A stretch of DNA of 64,000 nucleotides, from NCBI GenBank assembly GCA_022824265.1, contig JAJEAG010000010.1, positions 1 through 64,000 on the forward strand, given 5' to 3'. Numbering within the stretch: the first letter of the stretch is position 1; each line of letters opens with the position of its first letter. Of this stretch, positions 40,648 through 50,138 are shown piece after piece. The notes below the pieces were generated by a model that made no database searches, was not told the DNA's origin, and was given only the letters and a program-made list of their open reading frames with translations. The stretch comes from Candidatus Poribacteria bacterium. Its GTDB lineage: Bacteria; Poribacteria; WGA-4E; WGA-3G. The translations under genes and the position numbers were made by a program.

Positions 40648-42246
40648 ATGAAGACATTTGGCACTCACGGTCCCGTGAATCCTGAAGATCATTACGTTGT
40701 CTCACGCAGTGAGGAACTTGCTGATTTCATCAACCGTGTCAAGCAGGGACGATATATTGTAATATTTGCACCACGACAGACAGGGAAAACGACATTTTTT
40801 CAATGGGCTCTTGATGCACTCACAGCTGCGTCTACAGAAACCTACTTCCCGGTTGAACTAAATTTTCAGATTTATGAAGACTATAGTGCGTCCGATTTTT
40901 ATGCCTCACTTTGTAAAAGGATTTTCGAGCAGATTAGACGCGTTTTTCAAAAACGCGATATGGTCTTTTCTGAAGATTTAACCCAATTCTTAGAGAACAC
41001 AAAGATAACTGATCAGGTTACAATGCTGGAATTCTTTCAACGTTTCGGTGCATTTCTTGGAGATGAGAAATTAGTTCTCATCATTGACGAATTTGATGGC
41101 ATTCCTCGTGATGCCGTGAACGGTTTCCTGAATGCACTCCGCACTATCTATGTTCAACGTTCTATGCGTGAATGTCCCTACAGTATCGGTATTGTAGGGG
41201 TTAAGAGCATAACACAACTTAATCTTAACCGCTCAATTTCACCGTTCAATATCCAGGACGAGTTCACTTTGCCGAACTTCACATTTGAACAGGTGTGTGA
41301 GTTACTTGCACAGTATACGGATGAGGTAGGTCAACCCTTCATGCCTGAGGTTATTGAGAATATACACAGACAGACTGCTGGACAACCTTTCCTTGTCAAC
41401 AGATTCGCACAGATTCTCACGGAAGAGATGAATATTCCCAAAACAGAGACAATTACGATGTCGCACTTTTCACAAGCACACATAGAAATCAGTGAAGAAG
41501 ATAACGCGAACCTAACACATCTGATGACCAATATCCGTAGAGACCCGCGCTATAAAAACATTCTGATGCAAATCGTTTCTTATGAAAGGGGTATACGTTT
41601 CAATCCACGCAGAGAAATTATTAGTGAACTTGCTACACTTGGTGTTATCGGAAAAGCACTGGATGGAATGTGTCAAATTGTCAATCCAATTTACCAGTAT
41701 TGCATCCTGCATGCGTTCAAACCTGAGATGAATGGACTTGAGCAGGACTATCTTCCAGAAGACACCGATTTTCTGGACTACCTCACACCGTCAGGACAGA
41801 TTAATATGGAATTGCTTCTTGATAACTTCCAAAATTTCATTGCACGCGTCGGGTTTCGGATACTTCAAGTACCTGAGACACCGAAAGAATATATCGGACA
41901 AGACCTCCTCTACGCCTATCTTGACCAGTTTGTCAGTATAATTCGTGGTGCGATGTTCCTTGAAGCACAGACGGGACGTGGTAGAATGGACATGATTATC
42001 TTTCACAACGGACATAAGTATATCGTTGAAACAAAGATTTGGGAGGGGAAATTTCGCTATGATGCAGGTAAGAAACAACTATCCGCATATCTCAATTTGG
42101 AACGTGTGTCTGAAGGATATTATGTCGTTTTCGATCATCGTGCAGAACCTGAACCACGTTTAGAAACAGAAATCATAGATGAGGTGACTATCCGATGCTA
42201 TGTCATTCCTGTGGTACAGGAAATGCCTTCTCAAATGACTTCATAA
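40648..42246 (+). CDS. AAA-like ATPase fused to a PD-(D/E)XK nuclease-like domain
   Basis: A 532-aa protein. The N-terminal STAND/AAA_14-like P-loop domain has PRQTGKTTFFQ (Walker A, about 42-52) and LVLIIDEFDGI (Walker B, near 142), then winged-helix-like sequence. The C-terminal segment has GRGRMDMII, KYIVETKIW and KKQLSAYL, the D...ExK...Q order of PD-(D/E)XK nucleases. Members of this family are multi-copy in some genomes and are often annotated as AAA-ATPase-like. A role in mobile-DNA control or restriction is possible. It precedes the broken GmrSD-like gene. Confidence 0.85.
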   Translation: MKTFGTHGPVNPEDHYVVSRSEELADFINRVKQGRYIVIFAPRQTGKTTFFQWALDALTAASTETYFPVELNFQIYEDYSASDFYASLCKRIFEQIRRVFQKRDMVFSEDLTQFLENTKITDQVTMLEFFQRFGAFLGDEKLVLIIDEFDGIPRDAVNGFLNALRTIYVQRSMRECPYSIGIVGVKSITQLNLNRSISPFNIQDEFTLPNFTFEQVCELLAQYTDEVGQPFMPEVIENIHRQTAGQPFLVNRFAQILTEEMNIPKTETITMSHFSQAHIEISEEDNANLTHLMTNIRRDPRYKNILMQIVSYERGIRFNPRREIISELATLGVIGKALDGMCQIVNPIYQYCILHAFKPEMNGLEQDYLPEDTDFLDYLTPSGQINMELLLDNFQNFIARVGFRILQVPETPKEYIGQDLLYAYLDQFVSIIRGAMFLEAQTGRGRMDMIIFHNGHKYIVETKIWEGKFRYDAGKKQLSAYLNLERVSEGYYVVFDHRAEPEPRLETEIIDEVTIRCYVIPVVQEMPSQMTS

Positions 42247-42372
42247 TCTTCTCTACGACATATTGTGCGATTGGAGAAGGAGTTGGAAGATTCCGCTTGA
42301 AATATTAGGATAGGTAAGATATTATATAACATAGTTTTTCAGTAAGATAATAGAGTAAAGGAGATTTTGCCT

Positions 42373-44746
42373 ATGAGAATTGATGCTAACGCTAGAACAA
42401 TTCTTCAACTGCTATCAAACACTAAATATGAATTAGATTATTACCAGCGCGAGTACAGCTGGCAGTCTCAACACGTATCTGAGTTAATTAACGACCTTAC
42501 CAATAGTTTCTTAGATAGTTACAAAGATGGACATGAACGAACTCAGGTACCCAGTTACGGTCATTACTTCCTTGGTTCAATTATTATTAGTAATTACTAT
42601 TATTAGTAATTACGATGGGAAAAAGTACATAGTTGACGGACAACAGAGGTTAACGACGTTAACGCTTCTTCTTATCAGACTCTACCATCTTCTTGAAGAC
42701 GAAACACAAAAAAGACGAGTCGAGCCTTTGATACATTCCCTAAGTGGTGGAAAAGAAAGTTTCAATCTAGATGTTCATGATTGGTTGTCCGTTATGAATT
42801 TCCTCTACCCAAAGGAGAAACAAGAGAAGGAATCTTTTGATAATAGCAATGAACTAGAATCTGTTGTTAATATTGTTTCACGCTACAACGATATTAAGGA
42901 TAATTTTGAATTTCATGGACAAAGTTTATTGTACTTCGTTGACTGGTTACTTGAAAATGTATACTTGGTGGAAATTGTTGCCTATAATACGAGAGATGCT
43001 TACGCGATATTTGAAACTGTGAATGATCGCGGTTTATCACTCACTCCGTCCGACATGCTCAGAGGATATGTATTATCGAAAAGCGAAGATTTTGAATTTA
43101 GAGACAAGATTAGTGAGGTATGGCGTGATGCTACCCAAACTCTAAGAAGTATAGGCAAAAATGAGGAATCAGAGGCAATCAAAGCTTGGTTGCGCAGTCA
43201 GTACGCCCAGAATGTTACCGATTTTGACGAAATTGGATCCGAATTTCACCGTTGGGTCCGCGATCAGGAACAGGCAATTGGACTTAAGACAAGTGACAAC
43301 TTCGCAAATTTTATTGTATATAACTTTGATTTTTATAGCGGATGGTATTATCGTTTACGACAAGCTGCAAGGTCGTTAAAACCTAGACTTGAATGTGTAT
43401 TCTATAACGCTCAGAACAATTTTACACTCCAATATCCGATACTTTTATCTCCATTATGTGTAGGAAACACGGAAGAGGAGATTCTTCAGAAGATCCAAAT
43501 CGTATCAACATATTTAGATATATTAATCCATAGACGGATTTGGAATAACCAAGATATTTCACAGAGAACCATGGCTGATCAGATTTTTCCACTTATTCCT
43601 TCAATTCGTGCTAAGAAAGTAGATCAATTGAGAGATATATTATACAAGCGAATTCATGCTGAAACAAAACCTTTTAGTGAAAACAACATTTTTGGATTGC
43701 ATGGTGGAAACCGCCGCAAGATATTTCTGATTCTTGCTCGTATGACAGACTTCCTAGAAGTTCAATCTGATCAATCTACACGTTATATGGAATACATGAG
43801 AACGGGAAAAAATCGTTATGAGATTGAACACATTTGGACAGCACATCCTGATCCTAAGTTTCTTGAAATGAATTCTATCAATGAATCAGATTTTTTTATA
43901 TACAGGAACCGCATCGGAGGACTACTCCTCCTACCAAAAAGTGACAATGCCAGTATTGGGGATGATCCTTATAGAAAGAAACTTAATGTATATGCTGGAC
44001 AGAATCTGCTTGCCCAAAGTTTACATGAAGTAGCCTACCTAAATAAACCTGGATTCCGTAGATTCCGTGAAACAAGTGGTTTGAATTTTAAGAAGCACGA
44101 CAATTTTAATAAGAAAGATCTTGAGGAACGACATCAACTTTACCTTAAGCTTGCCGAGAAGATATGGAATCCGGATAGGTTGAAAACAGATAGTAACACA
44201 GAACTTGTTAATGTAGGTAAACCAAAAAGTTCACCTGCAAATGAAGATAATGATTTGGAATCTCTTGATCCAGAAAATGATTGTACATCTTATGAGGTTG
44301 AAGAAATATCAACACAAAAAGCAATAAGGGACAAAATTCGAAAGTTCTATATTGCAAAAGCTCCTGAAAAAGTAGATGATTTTCACAGACAGTTTGAAGA
44401 ATTTTATGTTGCAAAATTTTCAACCAAAGTAGAAGATTTTTGTAAACGCATTGAAGAATTATTAAATTTGATTGAAGAAGAATTGGATGAACTTACTCCC
44501 AACTTGCAACAACTCTATTTTGCTTTTAATATTGGTAACAGACGTGCTTTTGGAGTTCATATAGATTGTTCTCCTCCAAAATTTGTTATCTGGGTAAACC
44601 AAGAAGATGCTAATCAGTTAAAAAACCAACCCGTGTTCAATGCTTATTATCCGATAAGGCGATGCCTCATTTTTAAGAATGAGGCATCAATAGAAGCACT
44701 TCGCCCTATCCTCAAATCCGTTTATACGAAATTGCGAAAAAAATAA
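42373..44746 (+). pseudogene. DUF262-DUF1524 (GmrSD-like) gene interrupted by a 16-bp tandem duplication
   Basis: The N-terminal part (from the ATG at 42373, AAAGGAG upstream) has YELDYYQREYSW of DUF262 and stops at a TAG at 42604. The downstream frame continues with YIVDGQQRLTTLTLL, the DUF262 nucleotide-binding motif, then RYEIEHIWTAHPDP and NRIGGLLLLP of the DUF1524 HNH-type domain, and an extra C-terminal domain. A perfect duplication (42582-42597 and 42598-42613) causes the shift. Removing one copy restores a single 785-residue frame reading SIIISNYDGKKYIVDGQQR. GmrSD proteins are type IV restriction enzymes that cut modified phage DNA. It may be an inactive or phase-off allele. Confidence 0.88.
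42582..42613. repeat. Perfect 16-bp tandem duplication inside the DUF262 gene
   Basis: TATTATTAGTAATTAC occurs twice without a gap (42582-42597, 42598-42613). Sixteen is not a multiple of three, so the extra copy shifts the reading frame by one and creates the stop at 42604. Confidence 0.97.
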
Positions 44747-44779
44747 AATATCCAACGTAATCTTATTACAACCCCTAAA

Positions 44780-47700
44780 ATGCGACATATAAAACCTATC
44801 GTTTGGCTTATTTTTATATTATCTGGTGCGAGTGCACTCATCTATGAAGTGATATGGATGCGGCAACTTACACTTGTCTTTGGCAGTACTGTATTTGCGA
44901 CAAGTACGGTGTTGACGGCATTCATGGCAGGACTTGCCCTCGGTAGTTTCTACTTTGGTAGGAAGATTGATGAGGGTAAAATGTCACCATTGAAACTCTA
45001 TGCACTCCTTGAGGTAGGCATCGGTGGGTTTTGCATCATTTGGCCCCTACTACTAAGCGTCCTCACAGCCCTATATGTTCTCATCAACCGACATATTACA
45101 TCAGACTTCTATCTTCTTTCACTTATCCGCTTTATTCTCACTTTTGGAATTTTGCTTATTCCCTCAACATTGATGGGTGGGACGTTACCTGTATTAACAC
45201 GATTTTTTGTCAAACGGTTAGAACAACTTGGTACTAACATAGGTATTCTATATGCCTTGAATACATTTGGTGCGGTTATCGGGACAGTTGCAGCAGGATT
45301 TTTCTTGATACAGGCGTTAGGTGTTCAATGGTCCCTCCGTGTAGCAATTGTAATAAATCTCGGTGTGGCGTTGGTGGCATGGGTATTAGCAAGACATGCA
45401 GAAAGAATAGAGTCAGATGAAGGAGAAGCTGAGATTGAACAGGAGGATATAGAATCGGAAGAACAACAGACAGAAGTGCCTTTACTTGCATCTGAGGAAG
45501 TTAGCATACAGGAACGCCACTTTGTTTTGTGGGCAATAGGTATATCTGGTTTCTGTGCATTGGCGTATGAGGTACTGTGGACACGTATTCTCGTATTTTT
45601 TCTTGGCAGCACGACTTATGCATTTGCAACAATGCTGGCTGCCTTTCTATTCGGAATTGCATTGGGTAGTATGGTTTTTGCTCGGTGGGTTGATCGTATA
45701 AAACAACCTATTATTACCTTTGGGTTGGCACAACTTGGTATAGGTTTATTTGCACTTATACTTATGCCTGCATTTGAGCAGCTATATGGGATGACATACG
45801 CGCTTCAGTCTACCTTTGGTGCGAGTAGATTCTGGACATTCTTTTCAAGTTTCCTTGTAATGAGTGTTCCGACATTCCTGATGGGGGCAAGTTTTCCTCT
45901 GGTGACAAAGATATATACAGGCAACGCACGACAACTTGGTAGAAGCATTGGCAATGTATATGCAGTCAATACTGTTGGGAGTATATTAGGGGCATTTTGT
46001 GCAGGATTTGTTCTGATACCACTTTTGAACATTCGTCCGAGCATTGTGTTAACAGTAGTATTGAATACCGGTATTGGGTGTCTTCTTGTCCTAAGAGGAT
46101 GGCAATCAAAAGTTGATATTGAAAGTGAAACGGCAGGTAGCGGAACGAAGGGATTATTGCAAGGTATAGGTATCGGAGTGCCTATTATTACTGTTGGATT
46201 AGCGATTGTCGTATTATTCACATTAAATCAACCGCTGTTTATAAAAAGCACTATTTATAAAACACAGAGACCGGGTGATGATGTTGTTGATTATAAGGAA
46301 GAGGTAGATGCGACGGTAACAACATTAAAAGACGATGAGGGTGTCTATCGTCTCTATGTAGATGCGAATCAAGCAGCAGATGCATCACGTTGGGATTCTC
46401 CATCACACCGTGTCATTGCACATCTTCCGTTGTTGCTACATCCGAATCCGGAACGTGCACTTGTTGTCGGTTTTGGAATGGGGCTTACCTCTTATTCCAT
46501 TACACAACACGGTGTCAAAGTTGATGCTATTGAATTATCCAAAGGTGTTATTTCTGCTGCACAGAAACATTTTACACACATCAACGGCAATGTATTCGAT
46601 AATCGACTTTTTAACTATAAGGTAAATGATGGACGAAATCATATTTTGATGACGCAAACAAAATATGATATGATTTCAACGGGTATTATCCACCCACTTG
46701 TGAGTGCAGGAAGTTCCAATATATATACGGAAGACTTTTACAAGTTATGTAGAAGAATCTTGACTGAGGATGGTGTGATGTGTCAGTGGGTTCCGCTGCA
46801 TCGGTTACCAGAGTCTCACTATAAGATGATTGTACGGACTTTTATTTCTGTTTTTCCAGAAACCACATTATGGTATAAATATACACCCGATTTTGTGATA
46901 TTAATTGGCACTCAAAATCCACTTACAATTAATTATAAAGACTTTATTGCCCGAAGTAAGAAACCGAGTATCCGTGAAGGACTCGCTGCAGATGACCTTG
47001 ATGGTATGTCTCTATTAGATTCATTTATGATGGGACCGAAAGCAGTAAAAGAGTATGCAGGTGTTGGACCGATTCACACGGATGACCGTCCTCGGTTAGA
47101 ATTTTTCAAGGCTGAGGATTTAACAAGTTCTACTGCAGATAATATTAAGGGAATGAAAATATATCGTCAACATGTGAGACCACCATTTCTTAGAAACTAC
47201 GGTGCTACATTTGATGAAAGGAAGGCAGTACAGAATAAATTGGATACCTATTTTAGAGCCACACAGAAGTTGATTGATGGACAGATTGCTTATGCGAATG
47301 CACAGACCGAACTTTCGATGGGAAAAGTTACTGACTTTAAAAACCAACTTGAAACAGCAAGCGTGTTAATGACTGAGGCGATAAGAATAAATCCAGAGGA
47401 CGAAACGCTTCGATATAATTACGGAGTTGTCAGTGGTATAATCCGTGAAGATGATCTTGAACAACTGCGACGTATTGAACAGCAGGTAAAACTTACTTTG
47501 CAGCAAAACCCAGATGATATCCAAGGATACCTACAGTTGGCAGTAGTATATGAAGGGATTGCAAGAGAGTATGAGAGAAGGGGTAATAATGCATTAGCAG
47601 CAAAAGAACTTGCAAAGGCTTCTACAGAACTTGAGAAATTACTTCAGCGCGATCCAAGTAGAATAGATGTTTTTGTCATCCTTGGACCAATATACCAACG

Positions 47701-48052
47701 TCAAAACCTATACAGAGAAGCACTGCGAACCTATGAACGGCTTGAACAGTTAGATCCTGACTTACCCGCTCTAATTTTCGCGACTATGGGAGAACTACAT
47801 TTGACACTGGAAAATGTTGATGAAGCAAAAAGATATGCACAAAAGGGTTTAGATACAGATAATAATTCTTGGCGTTCACACCATGTTCTTGGAAGAGTGT
47901 ATAATGCAATGAATCAACCCAATAAACTTCTTGAACATTATACTAATGCTATAAACATATTAGATGATGAAATACCTAATTCAGCAGATCCAAGTAATTT
48001 GCTTAGTTATAGAGAAGAAATACAAAATGAACTTGATCAGATAAAAAAATAG
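44780..48052 (+). CDS. Giant fusion: duplicated membrane domain, spermidine-synthase-like domain and TPRs
   Basis: A 1090-aa protein. Two homologous membrane halves begin near residues 5 (SGASALIYEVIWMRQLTLVF) and 255 (SGFCALAYEVLWTRILVFFL). Each has a GLALGSFYFGR or GIALGSMVFAR turn, as in major-facilitator-like polyamine synthase fusions. An acidic loop lies between the halves. Residues about 535-720 are a spermidine-synthase-like methyltransferase fold (ERALVVGFGMGLTSYSI, VDAIELSKGVI, LFNYKVNDGRNHI). From about 865 to the end are TPR-like helices. Classical aminopropyl-transfer residues are not obvious. The role is unknown, possibly surface modification. It is followed closely by aspS. Confidence 0.85.
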   Translation: MRHIKPIVWLIFILSGASALIYEVIWMRQLTLVFGSTVFATSTVLTAFMAGLALGSFYFGRKIDEGKMSPLKLYALLEVGIGGFCIIWPLLLSVLTALYVLINRHITSDFYLLSLIRFILTFGILLIPSTLMGGTLPVLTRFFVKRLEQLGTNIGILYALNTFGAVIGTVAAGFFLIQALGVQWSLRVAIVINLGVALVAWVLARHAERIESDEGEAEIEQEDIESEEQQTEVPLLASEEVSIQERHFVLWAIGISGFCALAYEVLWTRILVFFLGSTTYAFATMLAAFLFGIALGSMVFARWVDRIKQPIITFGLAQLGIGLFALILMPAFEQLYGMTYALQSTFGASRFWTFFSSFLVMSVPTFLMGASFPLVTKIYTGNARQLGRSIGNVYAVNTVGSILGAFCAGFVLIPLLNIRPSIVLTVVLNTGIGCLLVLRGWQSKVDIESETAGSGTKGLLQGIGIGVPIITVGLAIVVLFTLNQPLFIKSTIYKTQRPGDDVVDYKEEVDATVTTLKDDEGVYRLYVDANQAADASRWDSPSHRVIAHLPLLLHPNPERALVVGFGMGLTSYSITQHGVKVDAIELSKGVISAAQKHFTHINGNVFDNRLFNYKVNDGRNHILMTQTKYDMISTGIIHPLVSAGSSNIYTEDFYKLCRRILTEDGVMCQWVPLHRLPESHYKMIVRTFISVFPETTLWYKYTPDFVILIGTQNPLTINYKDFIARSKKPSIREGLAADDLDGMSLLDSFMMGPKAVKEYAGVGPIHTDDRPRLEFFKAEDLTSSTADNIKGMKIYRQHVRPPFLRNYGATFDERKAVQNKLDTYFRATQKLIDGQIAYANAQTELSMGKVTDFKNQLETASVLMTEAIRINPEDETLRYNYGVVSGIIREDDLEQLRRIEQQVKLTLQQNPDDIQGYLQLAVVYEGIAREYERRGNNALAAKELAKASTELEKLLQRDPSRIDVFVILGPIYQRQNLYREALRTYERLEQLDPDLPALIFATMGELHLTLENVDEAKRYAQKGLDTDNNSWRSHHVLGRVYNAMNQPNKLLEHYTNAINILDDEIPNSADPSNLLSYREEIQNELDQIKK

Positions 48053-48071
48053 GAGGAAAACCTAAACCATT

Positions 48072-50084
48072 ATGTCTCAAGAACCTTCATTAAAACGAAC
48101 TCATTATTGTGGCGACTTACGTTTAAGTGATGCTGGTAAAACTGTCCAACTCAACGGTTGGGTTAGACGACGTCGCGATCATGGTGGTGTGATTTTCGTT
48201 GATTTACGTGATAGAAAAGGAATAACGCAGGTTGTCTTTGATCCGCAAATTGATGAGAAAGCACACGCGCTTGCGGACTCGGTTAGAAGTGAGTTTGTCC
48301 TAAACGTTAGTGGCATTGTCCGTGAACGTGCCCCGGGTGAACTACTTTTCAAAGCAGATTCGTCATATCAAAATGAACTTACCAAGAACACATCGCTTTC
48401 TTCTGAATTTCGTTCCCTTTTTTCTGATTTAGATACCAAATACACACTTTCAGATGATACAAAAATAAGCGTTCGTGAAAATGACAAACGATGGCTTCTC
48501 ACCGATATAGAAAATAATCGTACGTATGATATTGTCAATGAAGAAGACAGTCTCAATTTCTATCAAGGTACTGTGAATCCAGAACTGGATACGGGTGAAA
48601 TTGAATTGGCAGTTCATTCCCTTAACATACTGAATACTGCTAAAACCCCGCCATTTCCTGTTGAAGATGATATTGAAGTTGCAGAAGATACACGTATGCG
48701 TTATAGGTTCATTGATTTGCGCCGACCTGAGATGCAGAAAACACTTGAGATGCGTCATAAAGCGACACATGCAGCGCGAAACTATATGAATGAGCAAGGT
48801 TTTCTTGAAATTGAGACTCCTATCTTGATGAATAGCACACCTGAAGGTGCACGTGATGTTCTCGTCCCGAGTCGTTACTATCCGGGTAAGTTTTATGCAT
48901 TGCCTCAATCTCCGCAGCAGTTCAAGCAGATACTCATGATGAGTGGGGTTGACCGTTATTTTCAGATTGCACGTTGTTTTCGCGATGAAGATACCCGTGC
49001 CGATAGACAACTTGAATTCACTCAAATTGATATTGAGATGTCTTTTGCAGGTGTTGATGATGTGCTGGAAGTCACCGAAGGTTTGATGAAGCGGATATTT
49101 GAGGATGCAGGGAACATTCCTGTTGAAACACCTTTTCTCCGTCTACCATATTACGAATCAATGGCACGGTTTGGCAATGATAAACCTGATACAAGGTTTG
49201 GTATGGAACTAACAGATCTTTCTGATGTAATGGCAGATTGCGATTTTCAAGTATTCACACGAGCAATTTCATCAGGTGGACAGGTGAAAGGTATTGCTGC
49301 TCCGGGTGGTGCAGATTTTTCAAGAAAAGATATTGATGATTTGACTTCGTTTGTTGCAACTTACCGTGCAAAGGGATTAGCCTGGGTTAAGATTACATCA
49401 GATGGTTTCTCATCGGGTATTGTCAAGTTTTTCAAACCTGAGCAACTTGAAACAGCACAAGAACGTATGGGTGCGAAAGAAGGCGACATCATGTTCTTCG
49501 TTGCAGATCGTCCGAAGGTGGTTGCGGATGCACTTGGAAATTTACGTCTACATCTTGGACGAAAAATGAACTTGATTGATGAAAATCAGTATAACTTCCT
49601 GTGGATTGTGGATTATCCACTATTTGAGTGGAACGAAGATGAGAACCGGTATGAGCCTTTTCATCATCTGTTTACTGGTGCAACTGATGAGACTCTGCCT
49701 TTATTAGATTCTGATCCTGGTAAGATTCAGAGTCAACATTATGATCTGGTATGCAACGGTTCTGAAATATGTAGTGGTAGTGTGAGAATACATCAATGGG
49801 ATATTCAACAGAAGATATTTGATATTTTGAAAATCAAACCTGAAGAGGTAGAAAGCAGATTTGGATATTTCATAGATGCTTTGGAATATGGTACACCACC
49901 GCATGCTGGGATTGCCCCTGGTCTTGACCGAATTGTGATGTTAATGCGGAATGAAGAAAACATACGCGAGGTGATTGCATTTCCGAAATCCCAGCAGGGA
50001 ATGTGCTTACTGACGCATGCACCATCTAATGTGTCTGAGGAACAATTGGAAGAGTTGTCAATACGTGTTGATGTTGATGAATGA
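48072..50084 (+). CDS. aspS: Aspartyl-tRNA synthetase with an unusual insertion
   Basis: A 670-aa class II synthetase that charges tRNA(Asp). It has an OB-fold (GWVRRRRDHGGVIFVDLRD), motif 1 region FLEIETPILM, motif 2 FRDEDTRADRQLEFTQID and motif 3 GIAPGLDRIVML, plus the bacterial GAD insertion. Bacterial AspRS is usually near 590 residues. The excess is a block at about 91-165, between RERAPGE and GTVNPELDTGEIEL. His in RDHGG is a residue linked to non-discriminating AspRS in published work on Pseudomonas, so it may also charge tRNA(Asn) (inference). AGGAGG is 15 bases before the ATG, unusually far. Confidence 0.95.
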   Translation: MSQEPSLKRTHYCGDLRLSDAGKTVQLNGWVRRRRDHGGVIFVDLRDRKGITQVVFDPQIDEKAHALADSVRSEFVLNVSGIVRERAPGELLFKADSSYQNELTKNTSLSSEFRSLFSDLDTKYTLSDDTKISVRENDKRWLLTDIENNRTYDIVNEEDSLNFYQGTVNPELDTGEIELAVHSLNILNTAKTPPFPVEDDIEVAEDTRMRYRFIDLRRPEMQKTLEMRHKATHAARNYMNEQGFLEIETPILMNSTPEGARDVLVPSRYYPGKFYALPQSPQQFKQILMMSGVDRYFQIARCFRDEDTRADRQLEFTQIDIEMSFAGVDDVLEVTEGLMKRIFEDAGNIPVETPFLRLPYYESMARFGNDKPDTRFGMELTDLSDVMADCDFQVFTRAISSGGQVKGIAAPGGADFSRKDIDDLTSFVATYRAKGLAWVKITSDGFSSGIVKFFKPEQLETAQERMGAKEGDIMFFVADRPKVVADALGNLRLHLGRKMNLIDENQYNFLWIVDYPLFEWNEDENRYEPFHHLFTGATDETLPLLDSDPGKIQSQHYDLVCNGSEICSGSVRIHQWDIQQKIFDILKIKPEEVESRFGYFIDALEYGTPPHAGIAPGLDRIVMLMRNEENIREVIAFPKSQQGMCLLTHAPSNVSEEQLEELSIRVDVDE

Positions 50085-50138
50085 GAAAAGTAATAATATA
50101 ATGATGGTTAAAAAAACACAACTATAAGGAAATAAAAT

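Noticed and set aside
42367-44746. Reading the DUF262 locus as two genes
   Set aside because: Removing one 16-bp copy restores a single conserved domain exactly, so it is one broken gene.
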